Shown: one piece after another, positions 1-8,006 of the stretch
Layout of the letters: each line of letters starts with the position of its first letter
How positions within the stretch are numbered: the first letter of the stretch is position 1
Source: Allgaiera indica
GTDB lineage: Bacteria > Pseudomonadota > Alphaproteobacteria > Rhodobacterales > Rhodobacteraceae
Assembly: GCF_900106675.1 (NCBI RefSeq)
Contig: NZ_FNOB01000005.1
Span: forward strand, 1-64,000
Direction of reading: 5' to 3'
Length of the DNA: 64,000 nucleotides
The notes under the pieces: model-generated
Databases searched by the model: none
What the model was told of the DNA's origin: nothing
What the model saw: the letters and a program-made list of their open reading frames with translations, nothing else
Made by a program: the position numbers and the translations under genes

Positions 1-131
1 GCCGCCTGCTCGAGCCGATCGGGAACATCCCGCCGGCGGAAGCCGAGGCAAACTTCTACGCCGCGCTGGAAACTGAAGACATGGCCGCGTAACTAACCGA
101 AATCAGCCTCCGGCAAACCCGGCGCGGTTCA
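1..131 (+). mobile_element. 3' end of an IS3-family insertion sequence (partial)
   Basis: The window opens inside an IS3-type element. The last 29 codons of its transposase (OrfB) are visible, and then about 40 bp of terminal sequence that ends in CA at 131, as IS3-family ends do. The segment from 101 to 131 looks like the terminal inverted repeat, but the partner repeat lies outside the window. Three bases further on the left inverted repeat of an IS256-type element begins, so two elements are nested or abutting here. Confidence 0.6.
3..92 (+). CDS. IS3-family transposase OrfB, C-terminal fragment
   Basis: Only the last 29 residues plus TAA are in the window. They start with RLLEPIGNIPPAEAE and continue to a typical NFYAALE-like tail. 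This is the characteristic end of the IS3/IS150-type integrase (rve) domain, in which a conserved glycine-proline stretch precedes a glutamate and an aromatic pair. The catalytic DDE residues would lie upstream, outside the window, so whether the copy is intact cannot be judged. Recognition rests on family resemblance over a short stretch. Confidence 0.65.
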   Translation, partial: RLLEPIGNIPPAEAEANFYAALETEDMAA

Positions 132-191
132 CGGGGACTATCCTGAATTTTGTGCTCTGGCGCGGTAACTGCTCTTAGAGGAGACCCACGT

Positions 192-1460
192 ATGAGCATC
201 GACAAAGACCTTCTGGACCGACTGATGGAGGGGCGTTCGCCCGGTGACTTGTTCGGCAAGGACGGCGTTCTTTCCGAACTGACGAAGGCGCTTGCGGAAC
301 GTGCGCTTAGCACCGAGATGGATGTTCACATTGATGAAGAGCGTGCCGAGGAGGCTTGCGGGGGCCGGAACCAGGCTCCCAATCGCCGCAATGGCAGCAG
401 TCAGAAGACGGTGACCTCCGACAGCGGCAAGGTGGTTCTGGACATCCCCCGCGACCGCAACGGCACCTTCGATCCCCTGCTGATCGCCAAGTATCAGCGC
501 CGCTTTCCCGAGTTCGATCGCAAGATCGTCAGCATGTATGCCCGGGGCATGACCACCCGCGAGATCCAGGGACATATCGAGGAAATCTATGGCGTCGAGG
601 CGTCCCCTAGCCTGATTTCTGCGATCATCGACGCCGTGATGGAGGAGGTCACCGCCTGGCAAAACCGTCCCCTGGAGCCCAGCTATCCGATCGTCTTCAT
701 GGATGCGATCCGGGTCAACATTCGCAGTGACGGGGCCGTTTCGAACAAGGCGGTCTTCGTGGCCCTGGCCGTCCTGCCGGACGGCACGCGGGATGTGCTG
801 GGGCTGTGGTTCCAGGCCAATGAGGGCGCCAAGTTCTGGGCCAAGGTGCTCAACGATTTGCGCAACCCAATCGTCGGGGAAACGATCCCCCGGATCGTTT
901 CCTGACCCTCCTCATACGTCCAGGACATCCTGATCGCGGTCGTGGACGGCCTCAAGGGCTTCCCGCAGGCCATCGAGGCGGCCTTCCCCAAGACCCAGGT
1001 CCAGACCTGCATTGTTCATCTGCTGCGCCATTCCATGAGCTTTGCCAGTTACAAGGACCGCAAGGCCGTCGCCACCGCACTCAAGGCGGTCTACACGGCG
1101 GTGGACGCCGAACAGGCCGAAGCTGCGCTGACGGAGTTCGAGGACACCGATCTGGCCAGGCGCTATCCCGCCATCGCGCCGAGTTGGCGGAGGGCCTGGA
1201 ACGAGGTCATCCCGTTCCTCGATTATCCACCCGAGGTGCGCAGGCTGATTTACACCACGAATTCCATAGAAGCGCTAAACTCGAAAATCCGACGCGCGGT
1301 CCGAACACGTGGCCACTTCCCAAGCGACGAGGCGGCGGCCAAGTTGATCTATCTCGCGCTCAATGCCACCTCCGTCGAGTGGAAGCGCTCAGTGCGCGAA
1401 TGGCACGCGGTGAAAAGCCAGCTCGCAATCATGTTCGAAGAACGCTTCCCGATGGCGTAA
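192..1460 (+). pseudogene. IS256-family (mutator-type) transposase, interrupted by an in-frame stop
   Basis: Two open segments in the same frame, 192-905 and 906-1460, together give the roughly 400-residue mutator-type transposase. The start at 192 has GAGGAG upstream. The first segment holds the first catalytic Asp region (VFMDAIRVNIR), the second holds VVDGLKGFP and the Glu region near NSKIRRAVRTRGHFP. Family members usually read LRNRGV-(E/Q)-DILIAVVDG. Here about 17 codons replace two at that point, and TGA at 903-905 ends the first segment. The extra DNA carries a perfect 11-bp inverted repeat (878-888 / 892-902). The protein is probably inactive, because the break falls between the first and second catalytic aspartates. 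Confidence 0.8.
878..902. repeat. Perfect 11-bp palindrome inserted in the IS256 transposase
   Basis: GGAAACGATCC at 878-888 and its exact reverse complement at 892-902 flank a 3-base spacer. The palindrome sits inside roughly 50 bp that has no counterpart in the normal transposase sequence, and the in-frame TGA follows it directly. It looks like a small palindromic (REP- or MITE-like) insertion. No obvious target duplication is seen at its edges. Confidence 0.6.
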
Positions 1461-1667
1461 AAAGGCGCCAGGGCACAAAATTCCGCACAGTCTCTATGAC
1501 CGCTACGCCTCAACGCAGTCCAACGCCCCTTCCCCGTCCACGGAATTCGGGAGGGTCTTCTCGCCCCACCGCGGTCCATCGAGAACATTTTGCCACCCCA
1601 GCGGGGCAACACGACAAACTGAACCAACCGCGGAAGCGAGGAAGTCCAACAAAACAAGGGAGAAAAG

Positions 1668-1744
1668 TGGTAGCGGAGGAGGGACTTGAACCCCCGACAC
1701 GCGGATTATGATTCCGCTGCTCTAACCAACTGAGCTACTCCGCC
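1668..1744 (-). tRNA. tRNA-Met (CAT), elongator type
   Basis: Read on the minus strand, the 77-nt sequence folds as a cloverleaf with acceptor GGCGGAG/CTCCGCT and an encoded CCA at 1668-1670. The anticodon stem CGGAA/TTCCG-like arms enclose ATCATAA, giving anticodon CAT. The body matches the elongator tRNA-Met of alphaproteobacteria. It differs from the initiator tRNA, which lacks a 1-72 pair, and from tRNA-Ile2, which has different arms. Its 3' end faces the IS elements. Confidence 0.93.
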
Positions 1745-1757
1745 ACTGGGTAGCGGC

Positions 1758-1786
1758 GGGATAATCAAGCACCGCCGGGGCGTCAA
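1758..1786 (-). promoter_or_regulatory. Promoter of tRNA-Met
   Basis: On the minus strand, TTGACG (1786-1781) is followed after exactly 17 bases by TATCCC (1763-1758). The mature tRNA starts 13 bases beyond. Spacing and the -35 hexamer are near the sigma-70 consensus. Confidence 0.7.
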
Positions 1787-1813
1787 GGGCAAAACGCCCG
1801 GCGCGGGCGCAAT

Positions 1814-2527
1814 TCATTCCGCTTGCGCAAGCGCCCCCGCGATCAGCGCCGGAACCTTGGGATGCGCCCCGATCGGCGCCAGCACCAGCCCCGTGAAACC
1901 CGCCTCGAAAAGCGCGCGCGGCACGTCGTCACGCACATGCCCCGCCGCCTGCGCGAAAAGCGGCAGGCACAGGCCCGGACCACGCGACCTTGCCGCACGC
2001 GCCACCTCGGTCAGGGACGGAGCCTCCTCGATCAAGCCCACCTCGACCCGGGCGAAGGCCCGGGTCGCAAGCCGGCGTGCCAGCGCGGCGGCCGCCCGCG
2101 CCGAGGCCCGCGCCACCGCACCGGGGCGGCTTGAGCCATGCGCCGCCAGCAGCAGGGTCGCGCGCGCCGGATCGAGCGCGACCGCCGCGGCCCCGGCTTC
2201 GGCGGCGGCGCGGGCCAGATCGGGAAGGCCGGGATCGGCGCCGAAGGGCGCCAGGCAGCGCGCGCCGCCCTTGCCTGCAAGGATCAGCCGGCGGGGAAGT
2301 TCGGTCGTGGTGAACCAGCCCGCGGACATGAAGAAGGGATAGATCAGCGGCGCGTCCAGCCCGTCCATGGCGTGCTCGAGCGCGCCCGGGGCGGCCAGCG
2401 TGGCGCCGCGCAACCGCCAGTCCGGCAGCAGCGCGCCCACCCGTGCCGCCAGATCCGCCATCGCGCGCTCCTGCGTGGCCGGGTCGGAGGGCGCCCCATG
2501 GGCGACCAGAACGGCCGAGCGGGTCAT
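1814..2527 (-). CDS. CbiX/SirB-type chelatase family protein
   Basis: The 237-residue protein contains two CbiX-like halves. The first begins VLVAHGAPSDP (residues 7-17). The second has LLLAAHGSSRPG near 123 and AAGHVRDDVP near 190-200, the histidine and aspartate-proline region that binds metal. Family members insert Fe2+ or Co2+ into sirohydrochlorin for siroheme or cobalamin synthesis. The first half lacks the matching GxHxxxDxP histidine, so only the C-terminal half may keep that metal-binding motif. No other tetrapyrrole gene is adjacent, so the exact substrate is not shown. It could be a chelatase-like protein with another role. Confidence 0.75.
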   Translation of the reverse strand: MTRSAVLVAHGAPSDPATQERAMADLAARVGALLPDWRLRGATLAAPGALEHAMDGLDAPLIYPFFMSAGWFTTTELPRRLILAGKGGARCLAPFGADPGLPDLARAAAEAGAAAVALDPARATLLLAAHGSSRPGAVARASARAAAALARRLATRAFARVEVGLIEEAPSLTEVARAARSRGPGLCLPLFAQAAGHVRDDVPRALFEAGFTGLVLAPIGAHPKVPALIAGALAQAE

Positions 2528-2578
2528 GCCGGTCCCCGCACAGGGCTTGTCGCGATCGAAGGTCGCCTGATCATCCGC

Positions 2579-3751
2579 CTATCCCTGCGTCACGTCGTGA
2601 CCGTAGAGCCAGTCGAACCGCTTGACCGGCGCCATGGGCATCAGCGCGCCGCCCAGCCGCAGCCCGGCATGGGCCAGCGCCCGCGTCACGCCGCGCAGGT
2701 GGTAGGCCCGGGCATTGGTGTTCGCCGCCGCCACCGCGCGCTTCACCCGCCCCTCGCGCGCCGACTGATAGGCGGCAAAGCCGGCCTCGACATTGTCGGC
2801 GCGGGCCAGGCGATCGGCCAGCACCCAGGCGTCTTCCAGCGCTAGATTGGCCCCCTGGGCCAGGAACGGCAGCGTCGGATGCGCCGCGTCGCCCAGGATG
2901 GCCGCGCCGTGGCCATGCCAGCGCGGCGCCACCGGATGCCGGAACAGCCCCCACAGATGCACCACCTCGATCTGGTCGAGCCAGTTCCTCACCTCGGGGG
3001 TGAAATCCTCGAAGCTGATCCGCGGCGCGACCGGGTCGTCCTTTTGCGCCCAGCTTTCATCGGTCCAGCGGTGGCGTTCCTCCACCGCCACGATGTTGCG
3101 CAGGGTACCATTGCGCAACGGATAGCTGACCAGATGCCGCCCGGACCCCACGAAGACCTGCGCGACCGGCTGGGCGTCGGGCTCGGCCGGAATGATCGCC
3201 CGCCAGGCCACCTGATGGGTGAAGAAGGGCGTCACCTTGCCGTTGAGCGCGCGATGCACCTGCGAATGGATCCCGTCGGCCCCCAGCAGCAGCGGCACCT
3301 CGACGGTTTCGCCGCGCGCGCACATCAGCCGGGGCGGATGATCGCCCAGCTCGATCCCCGCGATCCGCGCGTCAAGCGTGACATGCACCCCCGCCGCGCG
3401 CGCCGCCGCCGCCAGCATGTCGATCAGATCGGCCCGGTGGATGAAGTAATAGGCCTGTTCGGGACGCAGCCGCCGCAGGTTCAGCCGCAGCACCGGCGCG
3501 CCCGACGCACCGTTGCGCAGCACCACCCCGTCCGAGCGGTCTCCGATCGCCGCCAGCCGCTCTCCTAGCCCCAGGCCGCGCAGCACCGCGGCGCCGTTGG
3601 GGCTGATCTGGATGCCGGCGCCGACCTCGCGGATCGCCTCGGCCTGTTCCAGCACGGTGACCTGCGCCCCGCGCCGCGACAGCGCGATTGCGGCGGCAAG
3701 CCCCGCAACTCCTGCGCCGATGATCGTGATCTTCGTTCCCGTGACTGACAT
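2579..3751 (-). CDS. FAD-dependent aromatic monooxygenase (salicylate hydroxylase-like)
   Basis: This 390-residue class A flavoprotein monooxygenase has a GxGxxG dinucleotide fold at residues 12-17 (GAGVAG). Its LLGADGIHSQV (DG motif) lies near 155-165 and GDAAHPTLPFLAQGAN near 288-303, where flavin ribityl and pyrophosphate contacts lie. Relatives use NAD(P)H and O2 to hydroxylate aromatic acids such as salicylate or 3-hydroxybenzoate. A starting oxidation of an aromatic substrate is plausible, but the substrate cannot be read from sequence. The gene lies alone, 51 bp upstream of the CbiX gene on the same strand, with no ring-cleavage gene nearby. Confidence 0.8.
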   Translation of the reverse strand: MSVTGTKITIIGAGVAGLAAAIALSRRGAQVTVLEQAEAIREVGAGIQISPNGAAVLRGLGLGERLAAIGDRSDGVVLRNGASGAPVLRLNLRRLRPEQAYYFIHRADLIDMLAAAARAAGVHVTLDARIAGIELGDHPPRLMCARGETVEVPLLLGADGIHSQVHRALNGKVTPFFTHQVAWRAIIPAEPDAQPVAQVFVGSGRHLVSYPLRNGTLRNIVAVEERHRWTDESWAQKDDPVAPRISFEDFTPEVRNWLDQIEVVHLWGLFRHPVAPRWHGHGAAILGDAAHPTLPFLAQGANLALEDAWVLADRLARADNVEAGFAAYQSAREGRVKRAVAAANTNARAYHLRGVTRALAHAGLRLGGALMPMAPVKRFDWLYGHDVTQG

Positions 3752-4313
3752 CCCATTCCTCCGGCGACGTTGCCGTCCGCTTATGGCACATCGACATGCG
3801 GCCCGGTTTGACAGGGATCAATCGAAAGGCAAAGAGCGCGAAAGGTAAAGACGGCGCACAACCTGACGCGGCGTGAGGCCGCCCGCGCCTGCGCCCGCGG
3901 GACAATGCCTCCGGGCGCGGGGCCTCCGGGCGCGGGGCCTCCGGGCGCGGGGCCTGCGCCATTCAGCCGCCCTTGTCGCAGTTGCCGCTAGCCCGATCCG
4001 GGACGGCATTCCAGCGCCAGACCTGGAAGATGGGACACCCGGGCCGCCGCCGCGCGTTGGCCCAGACAACGCGTAGGGGCGTATTCCGGGCGGAGGTCCT
4101 GGCGGGCGTACCGGCTGCCTGTCGGGGGCTTGCGCGTGCGGCGGTCGGGGCGGGTCGTCTTGCCGCCCGCGGGCGCGCTTTCGAAAAGCCGGCGCACCGG
4201 GCACATCATATTGGGGCGCATCGCGTCGGGTCGGAACGGGGCGCATTGGAATGGGGCGCCGTGGACCGGGGTGACCGTAACGGGCGCCGCCCCTGCCATT
4301 CCCCCCCCGTCGT
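3752..4313. other. 562-bp intergenic region with short tandem repeats, no gene found
   Basis: Several open frames cross this GC-rich stretch, but none has a ribosome binding site, family resemblance or a plausible composition. It contains three tandem copies of a 15-bp unit at 3908-3952. Between about 4210 and 4265 GGGGCGC recurs several times. The promoter of the monooxygenase gene should lie at its left edge, because a relatively AT-rich patch occurs at 3780-3850. Confidence 0.5.
3908..3952. repeat. Three tandem copies of a 15-bp unit
   Basis: The unit CCTCCGGGCGCGGGG occurs perfectly at 3908-3922, 3923-3937 and 3938-3952. Identity between copies points to recent slippage. No function is evident. 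Confidence 0.9.
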
Positions 4314-4736
4314 TCAATCGTCGCGGTGAACCTTTTCGCGGCGCTCGTGCTTTTCCTGCGCTTCCAGCGTCATCGTGGCGATCGGACGGGCATCCAGCCG
4401 CTTCAGGCTGATCGGCTCTCCGGTCACTTCGCAATAGCCGTATTCGCCGTTCTCGATCCGGCGCAACGCGGCGTCGATCTTGGCGACCAGCTTGCGCTGG
4501 CGATCGCGGGTGCGCAGTTCCAGCGCCCGGTCGGTTTCCTCGCTGGCGCGGTCGGCGATGTCGGGGACGTTGCGGGCGCTGTCTTGCAGCCCTTCGATGG
4601 TTTCGGCCGACAGATCGATGATCTCGGCCTTCCAGGCATTCAGCTTGCGGCGGAAATATTCCAGCTGCCGGTCGTTCATGAACGGCTCATCCTCGGCCGG
4701 CCGGTAATCTTCGGGAAGAAAGATCTCGGGCTTCAT
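4314..4736 (-). CDS. dksA: DksA/TraR-family RNA polymerase regulator with a degenerate zinc site
   Basis: This 140-residue DksA homologue starts at ATG 4736, preceded by GAGGAGGC eight bases upstream; a longer upstream reading has no such site. DksA binds in the secondary channel of RNA polymerase and, with ppGpp, tunes rRNA and amino-acid promoters. The coiled-coil tip motif DxxDxA is intact at residues 59-64 (DIADRA). The C-terminal zinc finger is not, because only one of the four usual cysteines remains (C102 in YGYCEVTGEP). DksA forms with reduced cysteine number are known to be functional, including in Rhodobacter. The gene is divergent from the MoxR gene. Confidence 0.88.
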   Translation of the reverse strand: MKPEIFLPEDYRPAEDEPFMNDRQLEYFRRKLNAWKAEIIDLSAETIEGLQDSARNVPDIADRASEETDRALELRTRDRQRKLVAKIDAALRRIENGEYGYCEVTGEPISLKRLDARPIATMTLEAQEKHERREKVHRDD

Positions 4737-4935
4737 CTCTGCCTCCTCACTAGCGACAGAGCCAACCCGCGCGTGATCAATTCCTGGATCTTCGGTATTC
4801 GGCATCCGTCATCCCTTCGGGCGTCCCTATAGCCTCAGCAGCCCGGGTTGTCACTAGGGCACGACTTCGGTTGCGACAAAATCGGTGCGTGCTATGGTCC
4901 GTGCGAAACATCGCAGAGAAGTCTCGGGCAGCATT

Positions 4936-5778
4936 ATGAAATTTACGTCAACGGAAAGCTATGTCGCGACCGAGGATCTCAGCCTTGCCGTCGACGCCGC
5001 GGTCGCGCTGGAGCGTCCGCTGCTGGTCAAGGGCGAGCCCGGCACCGGCAAGACCGAACTGGCGCGTCAGGTGGCCGACAGCCTGGGCCTGCCAATCATC
5101 GAATGGCATGTCAAATCCACCACCCGCGCCCAGCAGGGCCTTTACGAATACGACGCCGTCAGCCGGCTGCGCGACAGCCAGCTGGGCGACGAACGCGTGC
5201 ACGACGTGGCGAACTACATCAAGAAGGGCAAGCTCTGGCAGGCGTTCGAGGCCGAGGGCCGCGTGGTGCTGCTGATCGACGAGGTCGACAAGGCCGATAT
5301 CGAATTCCCCAACGACCTGCTGCAGGAACTCGACCGGATGGAGTTCTTCGTCTACGAGACCGGCCAGACGGTGCGCGCGCGCCACCGCCCCGTCGTGATC
5401 ATCACCTCGAACAACGAAAAAGAGCTGCCCGACGCCTTCCTGCGGCGCTGTTTCTTCCACTACATTCGCTTCCCCGACCCCGACACCCTGCGCCGGATCG
5501 TCGAGGTCCACCACCCCGGCATCAAGGAGGCGCTGCTGACCGCCGCCCTGACCCGGTTCTACGAGATCCGTGAAACCCCGGGGATCAAGAAGAAGCCATC
5601 CACCAGCGAGGTACTGGACTGGCTGAAGCTGCTGCTGGCCGAGGATATGGACCCGGCCGATCTGAAGGCCGATGGCAAGAGCGCCCTGCCCCGTCTGCAC
5701 GGCGCGCTGCTGAAGAACGAACAAGACGTGCATCTGTTCGAACGCCTGGCCTTCATGGCGCGGCGCGCAGAGCGGTAG
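4936..5778 (+). CDS. MoxR-family AAA+ ATPase
   Basis: The 280-residue AAA+ ATPase has Walker A GEPGTGKT at residues 33-40, Walker B VVLLIDEVDKAD near 112-123, and sensor-1 region IITSNNEKELPDAFLRRC with the arginine finger. MoxR proteins act as chaperones that insert cofactors or mature partner complexes, usually with a von Willebrand A protein encoded next to them. No such partner follows here; a repeat-filled gap and the ABC-F gene come next. The start at 4936 was chosen because conservation begins at MKFTSTESYVATEDL; an in-frame ATG exists at 4885. The ribosome binding site is weak in either case. Confidence 0.88.
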   Translation: MKFTSTESYVATEDLSLAVDAAVALERPLLVKGEPGTGKTELARQVADSLGLPIIEWHVKSTTRAQQGLYEYDAVSRLRDSQLGDERVHDVANYIKKGKLWQAFEAEGRVVLLIDEVDKADIEFPNDLLQELDRMEFFVYETGQTVRARHRPVVIITSNNEKELPDAFLRRCFFHYIRFPDPDTLRRIVEVHHPGIKEALLTAALTRFYEIRETPGIKKKPSTSEVLDWLKLLLAEDMDPADLKADGKSALPRLHGALLKNEQDVHLFERLAFMARRAER

Positions 5779-5820
5779 GGGCGGATCGGCGCCCGAGCCG
5801 GGCAAGCGGCCTGTCCGTGG

Positions 5821-6050
5821 AGTGGCGCCCCGGACAGATCCGCGGCTTCATTCATGGTGCAGCCGCCGCCCCTTAGCCCCCGCGTGACAGACAGCAGCAA
5901 AGCGCCAGCCCGTCGTGCCAGAGGCACGCCACTTTTCGTCGGCACGCCAAAGGCACCCTGCTTTTCGTCCGCACGCCTTTGGCGTGACGCGACGGGCAGG
6001 CGCTTGCCCTGCGCCTTCGGCACGCACCGGGCTCTAACGGGGCCAAGCTC
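5821..6050. repeat. Dispersed palindromic intergenic repeat, copy A
   Basis: GCGCCAGCCCGTCG at 5902-5915 pairs with CGACGGGCAGGCGC at 5990-6003, one mismatch in 14. About 75 bp lie between the arms and hold smaller hairpins such as CGTGCC/GGCACG and CACGCC/GGCGTG. The left flank (GTGGCGCCCC, then CATTCATGG) and right flank (GCACCGGGC, then ACGGGGCCAAGC) recur near 16148-16330 and 31926-32107. The element fills the gap between the MoxR and ABC-F genes. Confidence 0.6.
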
Positions 6051-6062
6051 AAACCCGGCGCG

Positions 6063-7892
6063 TCACCCCGCGGCCTTCTCCTCCAGCGTCAGCCATTCTT
6101 CTTCCGCCGCGGCCAGCATTTTCTGCCGCTCGGCCATCATCTCGGTGGCCTTCTTGAACTTCACCGGCTCGCGGCCAAACAGCTCCGGATCAGCCAGAAG
6201 CGCGCCCAGCTTGGCGATCTCGGCCTCCAGCCGCTCGATCACGGCGGGCAATTCCTCTAGCCGGTGTTTCTCTGTGAAACTAAGGCCTTGCGACGCCTTC
6301 TTCAACTGAGGTGCGGAGTCGGTCACAGGCTTCGACCCGGTTTTCGCCTCAGTCTTCACGGCGGGCTTTTCCGGTGCCTCGGCCTCGCCCCGCTGGGCGC
6401 GATAATCGCTATAGCCCCCGGCATAGACCACCGCGCGGCCATCGCCCTCCATCGCGATCGTGGTAGTGGCGACACGGTCGATGAAATCGCGATCATGGCT
6501 GACCAGCAGCACCGTGCCGTCATAGTCGCCCAGGATTTCCTGCAGCAGATCCAGGGTTTCGACATCCAGATCGTTCGTGGGCTCATCGAGCACCAGCAGG
6601 TTCGATTCCTGCGCCATCAGCCGCGCCAGCAAAAGCCGCGCCTTCTCGCCGCCCGAAAGCGCGCGCACCGGCGCCCGTGCCTGGGCCTCATCGAACAGGA
6701 AATCCTTGAGGTAGCCCACGACATGGCGCGGCACGCCCCGCACCATCACCTGATCCGACCGCCCCGAAACACGCATGGTCGGATCGTTGGTCAGGTTTTC
6801 CCAAAGGCTGGCATCGGGGGCCAGCTGCGCCCGCGTCTGATCAAACACCGCGATCTGCAGATTGGTGCCCAGCCGCACCGTGCCCGCATCCGGCGCCAGC
6901 GCCCCGGTCAGCATCTTCAGCAGCGTCGTCTTGCCCACGCCATTGGGCCCGACAAAGGCCACCCGATCCCCGCGCTGCACCTTGATCGAGAACGGCCGCA
7001 GGATAAGCTTTTCCTCGAAAGCCTTTGAAATCTCTTTCGCCTCGATCACCAACTTGCCGGATTTCTGGCCCGCGTCCAGCGCCAGCGCCGCCGTCCCCTG
7101 ACGCCGGATCTGCGCCGCCCGCTCGGTACGCAAGGCCTGCAAAGCGCGCACCCTTCCCTGGTTGCGCTTGCGCCGGGCGCTGATGCCTTCCACCGCCCAG
7201 CGGGCCTCGGCCTTGATCTTGCGGTCCAGCTTGTGACGCGCCAGATCCTCCTCTTCCCAGACGGTCTCTCGCCAGTCCTCGAACCCGTCGTACCCCTGGT
7301 CGCGGCGGCGCAGAACGCCCCGGTCAAGCCACAGCGTCGCCCGCGCCAGCGCCCGCAGAAAGGCCCGGTCGTGGCTGATCATGATAAAGGCCGAGCGGGT
7401 CTCGGCCAGCTGCGCCTCCAGCCAGCCGATCGCATCGATGTCCAGATGGTTGGTGGGCTCGTCCAGCAGCATCAGCTCCGGCGCCCGCGCCATCAGCCGC
7501 GCCAGCGCCGCGCGCCGACGCTCGCCCCCCGAGGCGGTGGCGACCGGGGTGGCAGGGTCGAACTTCAGCCCCTCGGCCGCCATCGCGACGCGGTAGTCCT
7601 CGCCCGGCTCCAACCCGTCGGCGGCGTAATCGCCCAGCGTCGTGAAGGCGGAAAGATCCGGATCCTGTTCCATATAGCCGACCGACACCCCCGGCCCCGC
7701 CACGCGGCTGCCCGCGTCAGGCTCGACCAGCCCGGCCATCAGCTTCATCAGCGTCGACTTGCCCGACCCGTTGCGCCCGACCAGCGCCAGCCGATCCCCC
7801 GGCTGCACGTTCAGATCGAGCCCGTCAAAGACCGGATCCCCCCCGAAAGTCAGAGAGATCCCGGAAAGCTGAAGAAGCGGTGCGCGTGCCAT
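6063..7892 (-). CDS. ABC-F family ATPase (Uup-like)
   Basis: This 609-residue soluble protein has two ABC domains and no membrane segments. Walker A is GRNGSGKST at 39-47 in the first domain and GPNGVGKTT near 320 in the second. The signatures are ASGGERRRA and LSGGEKARL, each followed by LLLDEPTNHLD or LVLDEPTNDLD. The two domains are joined by a charged linker. A C-terminal extension (about 520-609) is rich in Glu, Lys and Leu and looks like the coiled coil typical of Uup. ABC-F proteins bind ribosomes and resolve stalled or nicked intermediates. Uup itself is linked to precise transposon excision. The gene appears monocistronic. Confidence 0.88.
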   Translation of the reverse strand: MARAPLLQLSGISLTFGGDPVFDGLDLNVQPGDRLALVGRNGSGKSTLMKLMAGLVEPDAGSRVAGPGVSVGYMEQDPDLSAFTTLGDYAADGLEPGEDYRVAMAAEGLKFDPATPVATASGGERRRAALARLMARAPELMLLDEPTNHLDIDAIGWLEAQLAETRSAFIMISHDRAFLRALARATLWLDRGVLRRRDQGYDGFEDWRETVWEEEDLARHKLDRKIKAEARWAVEGISARRKRNQGRVRALQALRTERAAQIRRQGTAALALDAGQKSGKLVIEAKEISKAFEEKLILRPFSIKVQRGDRVAFVGPNGVGKTTLLKMLTGALAPDAGTVRLGTNLQIAVFDQTRAQLAPDASLWENLTNDPTMRVSGRSDQVMVRGVPRHVVGYLKDFLFDEAQARAPVRALSGGEKARLLLARLMAQESNLLVLDEPTNDLDVETLDLLQEILGDYDGTVLLVSHDRDFIDRVATTTIAMEGDGRAVVYAGGYSDYRAQRGEAEAPEKPAVKTEAKTGSKPVTDSAPQLKKASQGLSFTEKHRLEELPAVIERLEAEIAKLGALLADPELFGREPVKFKKATEMMAERQKMLAAAEEEWLTLEEKAAG

Positions 7893-7942
7893 GGGGCGCA
7901 GCTAATCGCCCCGCACGCCAAGGTCAATCTCCCTTCTTCCCT

Positions 7943-7994
7943 TTCATCTTGGCCGAAATACTCTCGGGGAGCGCGAGGGGCAGACAGCCCCTCG
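7943..7994. repeat. Rhodobacterales-type 3' intergenic repeat, copy 1
   Basis: The block TTCATCTTGGCCGAAATACT is followed by GAGGGGC (7975-7981), a 5-base loop and GCCCCTC (7987-7993). It lies directly after the stop codon of the acyltransferase gene that ends at 8007. Related copies occur at 22036, 22150, 29302, 39783, 43539 and 57721. Confidence 0.65.
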
Positions 7995-8006
7995 TCCCCC
8001 GCCCCA

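Larger units (their letters stand above)
134..1494 (+). mobile_element. IS256-family insertion sequence, complete ends, inactivated transposase
   Basis: Imperfect terminal inverted repeats of 31 bp bound the element: 134-164 on the left and 1464-1494 on the right. Their inner halves share GAATTTTGTG followed by CTGGCGC in inverted orientation. One transposase gene fills the 1.36 kb between them, the standard IS256 layout. The 8 bases left of the element (126-133) and right of it (1495-1502) do not match. The usual 8-9 bp target duplication is therefore absent, which suggests recombination or deletion after insertion. Confidence 0.85.

Noticed and set aside
903-905. In-frame TGA in the IS256 transposase read as selenocysteine or programmed readthrough
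   Set aside because: The codons around it have no counterpart in the family, and the nearby hairpin is part of the inserted palindrome upstream of the stop, not a SECIS element downstream. A disrupted gene is simpler.
3372-3962. Minus-strand frame with tandem PEAPR-like units at the triple 15-bp repeat
   Set aside because: It runs through the start of the flavin monooxygenase gene in another frame and is repetitive only because of the noncoding 15-bp repeats.
2579-4313. Aromatic degradation island around the first flavin monooxygenase
   Set aside because: Neighbours are a chelatase-like gene and dksA; there is no ring-cleavage, transporter or regulator gene beside it.
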